Of a stretch of 10,702 nucleotides of DNA, positions 1 through 6,544 are shown piece after piece. The DNA is taken from positions 1-10,702 of the forward strand of contig JALVDN010000182.1 in the NCBI GenBank assembly GCA_027008965.1, in the 5' to 3' direction. Every line of letters begins with the position of its first letter. The first letter of the stretch is position 1. The notes below the pieces were generated by a model. The model searched no databases. It saw only the letters and a program-made list of their open reading frames with translations, and was not told where the DNA came from. This DNA is from Flavobacteriales bacterium (GTDB lineage Bacteria; Bacteroidota; Bacteroidia; Flavobacteriales; Flavobacteriaceae). The position numbers were made by a program, and so were the translations under genes.

Positions 1-735
1 ATGGATGAAAACCTGAAAAATACGGATTATAAAAAGCTGGCTAAGGAAATAAAAGAAAATTCCATTTTAGCTAGTCAAGAAAAATTTGAAGCATTTTTGA
101 AATTACCTAAAGAGAAAATGCAAGAAACCTTAAAAACCGATAGTGGACAAACTTTGGCACGGGCTTTGATTGGAGTGTATTACAACAAAATCAACCCCGA
201 TTACATGCAAAATAATTCCGAAATTAATAAATTGATGCGTGAATACATGCGGCTTCTTTTTAAAGCCTACCCACGGCAAAACTTTGTCCCCGATGCCAAT
301 AGTACTTTGCGTGTAAGTTTCGGAGAAGTAAAAGGCTATGACCCGCGTGACGGGGTACATTATGAACCCATTTCCACTTTGGATGGAATGATAGAAAAAT
401 ACATTCCCGGGGATTATGAATTTGATTTGCCTGAAGAATTGTTGGCAATTTATGAAAAGAAAGATTACGGTAAATATAATGTAAATGGTACAGTTCCGGT
501 TAACTTTTTAGGTAGCGCACATACAACCGGTGGAAATTCGGGCAGTCCCGCACTGAATGCCAAAGGTCAATTGGTGGGCCTTAATTTTGATCGCGTTTGG
601 GAAGGCACGATGAGCGATTTATATTATGACCCGTCCATCTGCCGGAACATCATGGTGGATTTGAGGTTTGTTCTTTTTGTGATTGAAAAAATAGGTAAGA
701 ATCAGCGTTTGATTAATGAAATAAAATCAAAATAA
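1..735 (+). CDS. dpp11: S46-family dipeptidyl-peptidase, C-terminal part (DPP11-like, Asp/Glu-specific), 5' end outside window
   Basis: This is the last 244 residues of a periplasmic serine exopeptidase that removes dipeptides from the N-terminus of oligopeptides, which asaccharolytic and marine Bacteroidota use to feed on protein. The trypsin-like serine motif Gly-Asn-Ser-Gly-Ser-Pro is present, with the nucleophile at Ser180 (codon 538-540). It is followed by the S46 block Gly-Leu-Asn-Phe-Asp-Arg-Val-Trp-Glu-Gly and the family's C-terminal Arg-Phe-Val-Leu-Phe-Val-Ile stretch. Arg198 lies 18 residues after the serine. That is the spacing of Ser655 and Arg673 in Porphyromonas gingivalis DPP11, where the arginine confers Asp/Glu preference (DPP7 has Gly there). 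Family members are about 700-720 residues, so roughly 475 residues, including the catalytic His and Asp and the signal peptide, lie upstream. The ATG at base 1 is therefore probably an internal Met. The stop overlaps the next start. The family is certain; the specificity is inferred from one residue. Confidence 0.9.
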   Translation: MDENLKNTDYKKLAKEIKENSILASQEKFEAFLKLPKEKMQETLKTDSGQTLARALIGVYYNKINPDYMQNNSEINKLMREYMRLLFKAYPRQNFVPDANSTLRVSFGEVKGYDPRDGVHYEPISTLDGMIEKYIPGDYEFDLPEELLAIYEKKDYGKYNVNGTVPVNFLGSAHTTGGNSGSPALNAKGQLVGLNFDRVWEGTMSDLYYDPSICRNIMVDLRFVLFVIEKIGKNQRLINEIKSK

Positions 736-1463
736 TGAAAAAAATATACCCCCTTATATTATTTTTGATTCCTTTATTGGGTTTATCACAAGAACCGGTC
801 AACGGGGTTTTATACAAAGAAGGAAAGCAAATATTTGAAGATTTTCAAAAAGGAAATTTAGATGCCTTGGTCAATAGAATAGATCCTGAATTGGATGATG
901 ATTCCAAAAGTAATATAGCGCAAACCATTTTGCTGACAAAACAACAATTTGCTACCGTGATATCAGGTAAAAGTGTAACATTATTAAATGTTTTGAAGGA
1001 GCTATTGGATAAAGAAACCGGAGAATTTGCATTGTATTTGCCGGTGCTTTTATCCGATGGTGCGATAGTAACAATCAAAATCTACGGGGCCAAAGAAAAA
1101 CAAGGAAAAGTTTTGATTGTAAATGAAACACATCTTTTGGATACTCAAAAAGAAAAAAGTATAGCAGAAGGATATAAATTATTTTTAGCTAAATGTTTTG
1201 CTTGCCATGGAAAATACGGTGAAGGTACCATGGCAGTGAATTTGACGGATGACTATTGGAGGTATGCAAACACCAATGAAGATGTTTTTAACCTTATTAA
1301 AGAAGGAAAAAAAGGTACGATCATGATGGCTTTTAAGAATTTTTTATCCGATGATGATATCAAAAAAATCGTTTTATACTTGAGCATTATGCAAGGACAA
1401 AGACTGAAAAAAGGTAAGAAGCCGGAAGGTAAGAAGGCGAAATTATTGCGTAATCTTTATTAA
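735..1463 (+). CDS. Secreted mono-heme c-type cytochrome with novel N-terminal domain
   Basis: This 242-residue protein has a Sec signal peptide (residues 1 to about 18, hydrophobic core then Leu-Gly-Leu-Ser-Gln) and no other membrane segment, so it is periplasmic. The C-terminal half is a class I cytochrome c: heme motif Cys154-Phe-Ala-Cys157-His158, then Asn-Leu-Thr-Asp-Asp-Tyr-Trp as in CcoP/FixP-type domains, a candidate axial Met at 198 (Met197 adjacent) and a closing helix at about 204-218. It should carry single electrons, but the partner is unknown. Residues 20-135 are a mixed helix/strand region that I cannot assign; its order (two helices, then strands around 96-130) faintly recalls small NTF2-like or DUF3887-type domains. 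The last 25 residues are very basic, with two Gly-Lys-Lys units. The start ATG sits inside TAATG and overlaps the peptidase stop by one base, which implies translational coupling. No strong ribosome binding site is visible, as is usual in Bacteroidota. Confidence 0.85.
   Translation: MKKIYPLILFLIPLLGLSQEPVNGVLYKEGKQIFEDFQKGNLDALVNRIDPELDDDSKSNIAQTILLTKQQFATVISGKSVTLLNVLKELLDKETGEFALYLPVLLSDGAIVTIKIYGAKEKQGKVLIVNETHLLDTQKEKSIAEGYKLFLAKCFACHGKYGEGTMAVNLTDDYWRYANTNEDVFNLIKEGKKGTIMMAFKNFLSDDDIKKIVLYLSIMQGQRLKKGKKPEGKKAKLLRNLY
1410..1436 (+). repeat. Short 15-base-period direct repeat in the cytochrome gene's 3' end
   Basis: The 11-base unit AAGGTAAGAAG appears at 1411-1421 and again at 1426-1436 within 1410-1436, 15 bases apart and in frame. 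Each copy encodes Gly-Lys-Lys in the basic C-terminal tail. It may be a small tandem duplication or simple compositional repetition of a lysine-rich tail. Confidence 0.5.
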
Positions 1464-1474
1464 AAATTAAATAA

Positions 1475-1505
1475 TTGATTAGTTTATAAAAATAACATAA
1501 ATTTG
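1475..1505 (+). promoter_or_regulatory. Bacteroidota-type promoter (TTG-N20-TAAATTTG) for the PilJ-like gene
   Basis: TTG at 1475-1477 and a perfect TAnnTTTG box (TAAATTTG, 1498-1505) are separated by 20 bases, matching the -33/-7 consensus of the Bacteroidota primary sigma factor. Transcription would start near 1510, leaving an untranslated leader of about 15 bases before the ATG at 1526. Confidence 0.65.
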
Positions 1506-1525
1506 GAACTTTAAATTAACAACTT

Positions 1526-2299
1526 ATGAAGAAAGTATTAGTTTGGATTGTAGGTCTGCTTTTTGTATCCAACATGACCGTTGCTCAGCAGATTAACAGT
1601 ATTGATGATTTTGTAGACCAACTTCAGGAATTGAGAACTTTATCTCAAAAAATGGGTAAATATTACATACTCCGCAATCTTTACCCAACCAATGAATCAT
1701 ACAAACAAAAAGCACAAGAGACCATTGACAAATTCAATCAAACATTAATCTTATTAACCGAGCAAGCTCCGACTGAAGAGTTAAGCATTGAACTTCAAAA
1801 ATTGAATTTAACATGGCTTTATGTTAATAAAGTTTTACAGAGTAAGTATGACCGGATGGCGGCCGCAAAAGTTTTGGATAAATTGGAGGACCTGCAAAAT
1901 GAAGCCGCGTCCATATCTGATATGGCGATGGAGCTAACCAAAAAAGAATTGGCTCAAATTATAAAAAAATCTACGGAAGCAAGGGTCATGGTTCAAAGAA
2001 TGAATTTGAATTATATTGCCCACAAAGCTAAAATCATAAATCCTGCCATAAAAGACAGGTTTGAAGAGTCGGTGCAAAAACTTCAAGAAAATATTAAATA
2101 TTTGGAGAATTCCCCTTTGAACGATGAAAGTACAGCCATGATTTTAGAAATGGTAAAAGGAAAAATAAAAACCTTTGGTAAGAATATCAGTTTAAAAAGT
2201 AAAGTCTCTCCTCTCACTGCCGATATGGTGGCAGAAGGTTTGGATCAAGATTTTGTATTACTAACACGCGTATACAAAGACCGTCTATCAAATAAATAA
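1526..2299 (+). CDS. Secreted protein with two PilJ/NarX-like sensor repeats
   Basis: This 257-residue, almost all-helical protein has a signal peptide at residues 1-20 (cleavage near Val-Ala-Gln-Gln). It has no later membrane segment, kinase or methyl-accepting region, so it looks like a free periplasmic protein. Two segments share the pattern Arg-x-(Leu/Met)-x-Gln-(Lys/Arg)-Met followed by an aromatic/Asn-rich helix: residues 37-43 and 153-159. This resembles the P-box-like helix of the PilJ/NarX N-terminal sensor domain (for example Arg-Met-Leu-Ser-Gln-Arg-Met), which binds nitrate in NarX. Two such domains of about 110 residues therefore appear in tandem. In NarX and PilJ the domain is fused to a signalling output; here it stands alone. 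The gene has its own promoter upstream and a terminator downstream, so it is probably a single-gene unit. The family assignment comes from motif reading only, and the ligand is unknown. Confidence 0.7.
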   Translation: MKKVLVWIVGLLFVSNMTVAQQINSIDDFVDQLQELRTLSQKMGKYYILRNLYPTNESYKQKAQETIDKFNQTLILLTEQAPTEELSIELQKLNLTWLYVNKVLQSKYDRMAAAKVLDKLEDLQNEAASISDMAMELTKKELAQIIKKSTEARVMVQRMNLNYIAHKAKIINPAIKDRFEESVQKLQENIKYLENSPLNDESTAMILEMVKGKIKTFGKNISLKSKVSPLTADMVAEGLDQDFVLLTRVYKDRLSNK

Positions 2300-2327
2300 C
2301 ATCTGGGATTTTATTGAACTTTAATTT

Positions 2328-2353
2328 AACCCATTCCCCCGGGGATGGGTTTT
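2328..2353 (+). terminator. Intrinsic terminator after the PilJ-like gene
   Basis: AACCCAT (2328-2334) pairs with ATGGGTT (2345-2351). The inner C-run 2336-2340 faces GGGG at 2341-2344, with one unpaired T, and a short T-tract (2350-2353) follows. The stem is GC-rich but the T-tract is only four bases long, so termination may be partial. Confidence 0.6.
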
Positions 2354-2357
2354 ATCA

Positions 2358-2388
2358 TTGTATAAAATTAAAATTAACCTTATATTTA
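2358..2388 (+). promoter_or_regulatory. Bacteroidota-type promoter (TTG-N20-TATATTTA) for fabH
   Basis: TTG at 2358-2360 and TATATTTA at 2381-2388 (one mismatch to TAnnTTTG) are spaced by 20 bases, identical to the promoter at 1475-1505. The box ends 19 bases before the fabH ATG, again like the upstream promoter. It begins immediately after the terminator T-tract, as expected for a new transcription unit. Confidence 0.55.
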
Positions 2389-2407
2389 TCCTTAATAAAA
2401 AAAGAAA

Positions 2408-3421
2408 ATGTATAATTCAATAATCAAAGGATTAGGTAAATATGTACCCGAGCGAATAGTTACCAATCATGAATTGACCGAATACATGGATACTTCGGAT
2501 GAATGGATTAGAGAACGTACCGGGATTGAACAACGTCATTGGGTGCAAGAAGGTGACGGAAATACTACGGCATCAATGGGATATAAAGCAGCTAAACAAG
2601 CTATAGAACGGGCCGGTTTGACACCCGAGGATATAGATTTTATTGTTTTTGCTACACTGAGCCCGGATTATTTTTTCCCGGGGTCAGGTGTTCTGTTGCA
2701 AGATATGCTTGGTGTTCCGGATATCGGAGCGTTAGATGTAAGGAACCAATGTAGCGGCTTTATTTATGCTTTGAATGTAGCCGATAAATTTATAAAGACC
2801 GGAACCTACAAAAATATTTTAGTTGTAGGTTCAGAAGTTCATTCCGAAGGACTGGATCTCAGCACACGCGGTCGGGCAGTTAGTGTGATATTTGGTGACG
2901 GTGCCGGAGCCGTTGTTCTTTCACGTACAGATGACAGAAATAAAGGAATTTTAGCGGGAAATCTGCATTCCCAAGGGAAATATGCGCTGGAATTGGCAGT
3001 GAAAGATCCGGGGAGCAGAATGCCTGTAAAAAAAGTGGTAGAACGCGTCAATACAGAGAAAGATTATATAGATTATTATCCTTATATGAATGGAAATTTT
3101 GTTTTTAAAAACGCAGTTGTCCGTTTTGAAGAAGCCATTATGGAAGCTTTGAATGATGCGGGACTTTCCAAAGAAGATTTGGATATGTTTATTCCCCATC
3201 AAGCCAACCTGCGTATTTCACAATTCATCCAAAAAAGAATGGGTCTAAGAGATGATCAGGTTTGGAATAATATTCAAAAGTATGGAAATACAACGGCGGC
3301 CTCCATCCCCATCGCTTTAACCGAGGCATGGGAATCAGGAGCTATCAAAGAGGGAGATTTAGTTGTGTTGGCAGCCTTCGGGAGTGGATTTACATGGGGA
3401 GCCAGTTTAATAAGATGGTGA
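2408..3421 (+). CDS. fabH: 3-oxoacyl-ACP synthase III (KAS III), long form
   Basis: FabH starts fatty acid elongation by condensing an acyl-CoA primer with malonyl-ACP in the cytoplasm. The thiolase-fold triad is complete: Cys115 in Arg-Asn-Gln-Cys-Ser-Gly, His264 in Pro-His-Gln-Ala-Asn, and Asn294 in Gly-Asn-Thr-Thr. N-terminal Asp-Glu-Trp-Ile-Arg-Glu-Arg-Thr-Gly-Ile and the Gly-Asp-Gly-Ala-Gly-Ala loop (about 163-168) are also typical. At 337 residues it is about 20 longer than E. coli FabH (317). The extra length falls around residues 187-225, between the Gly-Asp-Gly-Ala loop and the Phe-Val-Phe-Lys helix that borders the acyl pocket, and could affect primer choice. The usual partners rpmF and plsX are absent. 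The gene is instead followed after 33 bases by susC, without a visible terminator or well-placed promoter. It may be a second FabH copy or a specialised KAS III; the core reaction is well supported, the primer is not known. Confidence 0.88.
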   Translation: MYNSIIKGLGKYVPERIVTNHELTEYMDTSDEWIRERTGIEQRHWVQEGDGNTTASMGYKAAKQAIERAGLTPEDIDFIVFATLSPDYFFPGSGVLLQDMLGVPDIGALDVRNQCSGFIYALNVADKFIKTGTYKNILVVGSEVHSEGLDLSTRGRAVSVIFGDGAGAVVLSRTDDRNKGILAGNLHSQGKYALELAVKDPGSRMPVKKVVERVNTEKDYIDYYPYMNGNFVFKNAVVRFEEAIMEALNDAGLSKEDLDMFIPHQANLRISQFIQKRMGLRDDQVWNNIQKYGNTTAASIPIALTEAWESGAIKEGDLVVLAAFGSGFTWGASLIRW

Positions 3422-3454
3422 TTGAAAATAATTTTATAATTAAATAAATCTGTT

Positions 3455-6400
3455 ATGAAAAAGAATCTAAGTTTTATTTTCCTGCTCATGAGCATGATGT
3501 TCTATGCTCAGCAGGTGACACTAAAAGGAGTTGTCAAGGACAACACGGGAGAACCTTTACCCGGGGCGGAAATTATAGTGGAAGAAACCGGAGCGGGTAC
3601 AGTGACGGACTTTGATGGTAGGTTTACTATCAAAGTGGAAAAAGGGAATCATATCAAAGTGAGGTATTTGGGCTATAAACCCAAAACCGTAATGGTAACA
3701 AGTGACTCCATGGCCATTATTTTGGAACCCGACGCCGTCGGGCTTCAACAAGTGGTGATAACAGGTGTATCAGGTGAAGGAACCAAAAAACAGTTGGGGT
3801 CCACCATCAACACTTTAAAAGCTGATGATTTAGGTCAAAGAGAGGTTACGTCCATTACCGAAGCTTTGCAAGGGCAACTAGCCGGAGCTTTTATTACACG
3901 TAATAACGGTTCGCCGGAAGGAAGTATCAGTGTCAGATTAAGAGGGCCCAGCACCATTCTCGGAAGTTCCGAACCTTTGATTATGGTGGACGGTGTTATC
4001 ATTAATGCCGATGACCGCTCAATTCCGGGATTAGGATCGGCCACACAAAGTGCACTAACAGATTTGGACCTGGAAGACATTGAACGTATTGAAGTTTTGA
4101 AAGGTCCTGCCGCATCGGCTGTGTATGGTTCCATAGCGAGTAACGGAATCATCAACATTATCACAAAAAAAGGTAGAACCGGTACACCAACCGTTACATT
4201 TACTTCAAAATTCAATTATAATGAAGTGAGAAAATACAAGCCGCTTAACAAGGTGAAATTATATAAAAACACCAACACGGGAACCATTGAAAACCTTCCT
4301 GCATCCGTCAATGGAACCCAATTAGACAGGTATGACTGGGGAAAGGAATATATTTTTGATAAAACCTTCGGTTACTATAACTCTCTTGAAGTTAAAGGTG
4401 GTACGGAGAAAACAAAATATGTTATTAGCGGTGCGCTTCTTTCCAATGACGGTGTTTTGAGAAATACCAATTTTTCCCGTCAAAATTTCCGTTTGAAATT
4501 GGATCAAAAAATCAATGAGTGGGTTAATGTAACCGGAAATGTTTATTTGGCATCTTCCGCTTCCAAAGAAATACCATTTGGTAATGGATGGGTGGCCAAC
4601 CCTATGATAGCATACATGTTTGGAGATAACATGGTTAATCCATATCCGAATAATGTAGGTGTTTATCCGTTTATCAAAAAACTTCCCGCCACCGATCCCA
4701 ACGGAGGATTATACTATCTGGATTATACTTCAGGTGGTCAAGCATGGTGGGGCAACCCCTATGAAGCCATTGATTTAGCTGATGTGGGAGTAAAAAACAA
4801 CCGTATCATTTCCAATATTGCATTGAATGTTTCACCGCTTGAAGGTTTAAAACTGAAATATACATTCGGTTATGATTATGCTTCTTCCAAACGTCATTTC
4901 AATTTACCTTATAATTTTACAAGTGATGCAAATGGTAGAATTTCCTACACCAATACGTTTACCAAGATTTTAAATTCCGCTTTTGATGCCTCTTACGTTT
5001 GGAATGTTAATGATGATTTGAAATCTACAACCGGTGTGGGTTACAACTATTTATACAGAGGATTGGATGTATTCAGTATGTCACAGAATGCCCGTACGAT
5101 TTTTGACAATATCACCGTCATTACCGGAGACAATCCCGTAAGTACAGGTGTTTATGAAAGAGCATTGTGGGGTGGATATTTGCAACAGGTTTTCGGATAT
5201 AAAGAAACTTTCTTCGTCACCCTTGCCGGCCGATATGACGGTGCATCCACCTTCGGAAAAGAAAATAGAAATCAATTTTATCCCAAAGCCTCCACTTCGT
5301 TAGTACTTTCCAATTTGGACTTTTTCAAGGATAATTTCGGAAAGTATATTGATGAATTTAAACTGAGGGCGGCATATGGTGAAGCAGGAAACCTTTCGGT
5401 TTTGGATTCGCCTTCATTGAATTATACCTATCAAGGAACCCTCTATAATTCGGGTGATTATTTGGGTCAAACCATTTATCTTCCTTCAACTGCCGACGGA
5501 AACAAGAAAATACGTCCTGAACGTACCAAAGAGTTTGAAGCGGGATTCGATATGTCCATATTTAATAATAAACTTGGAATTGAATTTACTTATTATAAAC
5601 AAGACGTGAAAGATTTGGTATTAAATAGAGTTTTGGCACCTTCCACCGGATTTACAAGCCGGTTTGAAAATGTGGGTTCCATGACCAATGAAGGTATTGA
5701 ATTGTCTATCAATGCCACCCCGGTTCAAACCAATGATTTCAAATGGGATATAAGAGTCACTTATTCCACCAATAAAAACCGCGCCTATGATGTTCCGGGT
5801 CATAGAATAGGTTTTGGTGGTTTTGGTGCAAATAGTTCTGTAGTTCAAGAAGGGTATCCTATCGGTTCTTTTTTTGTGTATTATTATGCGACGGATGCTA
5901 ACGGAAATTGGGTATTGGATCCTAATGGAAATCCGCAACCTGCTCGAGGTCATTATGAAGACCGTGACGGAGATGGTTTTGCTGAAACCCCAGTTCAAGA
6001 TTTTGATCCTATAACCGGTCAACCTGTTGGTCAAAAATTAAGAAAAATCATGGGTGATCCACATCCCGATTTTATTGCATCACTGGCTCAAACTTTCCGT
6101 TACAAAAATTTCAGTTTAAGAATTATGATGGATGCCGTTTGGGGATTTGAAGTATTGAATTGGGATAAAAGAATGGCTTATAAATTCCCCATCGGTGAAT
6201 TTTACGGTGAAGAATTGCAATTGGTCAAATCAGGTCAAAAAAATCCGGGATGGTATAAAAACCGTTTCAGTATATGGGAATCATTCTTGGAAGATGGTTC
6301 ATTTGTCAAATTAAGAGAAGTTTCCCTGTCTTATAGATGGAAACCGGAATGGAAATATGTAAGAAGCGTTAGATTTACATTAACAGGTAGTAACCTGCTT

Positions 6401-6532
6401 TCCTTTGATAAATATTGGGGAATGGACCCTGAAGTGAATTACATGGGTAAATCTAATGTAACTCGTTCTCAAGATTTTGGAGGAATTCCCATTCCGAGAG
6501 TGTATAGTTTAGGTGTTAATATTAACTTATAA
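3455..6532 (+). CDS. SusC/RagA-family TonB-dependent outer-membrane transporter
   Basis: This 1025-residue TonB-driven beta-barrel imports oligomeric nutrients with its SusD partner acting as a lid. The order is: signal peptide at 1-18 (Phe-Tyr-Ala then Gln-Gln); carboxypeptidase-D regulatory-like domain at about 20-92 (Gly-Val-Val-Lys-Asp...Gly-Tyr-Lys); a TonB-box-like Gln-Gln-Val-Val-Ile-Thr-Gly at 98-104; plug at about 110-240 with Arg-Leu-Arg-Gly-Pro-Ser (161-166), Met-Val-Asp-Gly (177-180) and the block at 208-240 around Glu-Val-Leu-Lys-Gly-Pro; barrel from about 245 to the end. The SusC-typical acidic loop Asp836-Arg-Asp-Gly-Asp-Gly is followed by Gly-Asp-Pro-His-Pro-Asp-Phe. Upstream of it is an unusually extended Asn/Asp/Gly-rich stretch from Asp814. 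The protein ends in Asn-Ile-Asn-Leu, not the more usual terminal Phe. No hydrolase, sulfatase or sigma/anti-sigma gene adjoins, so the substrate is unknown. susD starts 12 bases after the stop. Confidence 0.95.
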   Translation: MKKNLSFIFLLMSMMFYAQQVTLKGVVKDNTGEPLPGAEIIVEETGAGTVTDFDGRFTIKVEKGNHIKVRYLGYKPKTVMVTSDSMAIILEPDAVGLQQVVITGVSGEGTKKQLGSTINTLKADDLGQREVTSITEALQGQLAGAFITRNNGSPEGSISVRLRGPSTILGSSEPLIMVDGVIINADDRSIPGLGSATQSALTDLDLEDIERIEVLKGPAASAVYGSIASNGIINIITKKGRTGTPTVTFTSKFNYNEVRKYKPLNKVKLYKNTNTGTIENLPASVNGTQLDRYDWGKEYIFDKTFGYYNSLEVKGGTEKTKYVISGALLSNDGVLRNTNFSRQNFRLKLDQKINEWVNVTGNVYLASSASKEIPFGNGWVANPMIAYMFGDNMVNPYPNNVGVYPFIKKLPATDPNGGLYYLDYTSGGQAWWGNPYEAIDLADVGVKNNRIISNIALNVSPLEGLKLKYTFGYDYASSKRHFNLPYNFTSDANGRISYTNTFTKILNSAFDASYVWNVNDDLKSTTGVGYNYLYRGLDVFSMSQNARTIFDNITVITGDNPVSTGVYERALWGGYLQQVFGYKETFFVTLAGRYDGASTFGKENRNQFYPKASTSLVLSNLDFFKDNFGKYIDEFKLRAAYGEAGNLSVLDSPSLNYTYQGTLYNSGDYLGQTIYLPSTADGNKKIRPERTKEFEAGFDMSIFNNKLGIEFTYYKQDVKDLVLNRVLAPSTGFTSRFENVGSMTNEGIELSINATPVQTNDFKWDIRVTYSTNKNRAYDVPGHRIGFGGFGANSSVVQEGYPIGSFFVYYYATDANGNWVLDPNGNPQPARGHYEDRDGDGFAETPVQDFDPITGQPVGQKLRKIMGDPHPDFIASLAQTFRYKNFSLRIMMDAVWGFEVLNWDKRMAYKFPIGEFYGEELQLVKSGQKNPGWYKNRFSIWESFLEDGSFVKLREVSLSYRWKPEWKYVRSVRFTLTGSNLLSFDKYWGMDPEVNYMGKSNVTRSQDFGGIPIPRVYSLGVNINL

Positions 6533-6544
6533 AAAATCAAAGTC

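Noticed and set aside
1..735. A complete small 244-residue peptidase starting at base 1
   Set aside because: The residues align to the last third of a ~720-residue S46 enzyme, with no signal peptide and no catalytic His/Asp region, so the gene more likely runs in from outside the window.
3422..3452. Promoter-like TTG-N20-TAAATCTG just before susC
   Set aside because: Spacing is right and only one consensus base is off, but the box ends two bases before the susC ATG, which would put the transcript start inside the coding region and remove the signal peptide.
5621..6034. Long open frames on the minus strand inside susC (also 3835-4215 and 9304-9615)
   Set aside because: They lie wholly within well-supported + strand genes and read as low-complexity, motif-free proteins, so they are antisense shadows.
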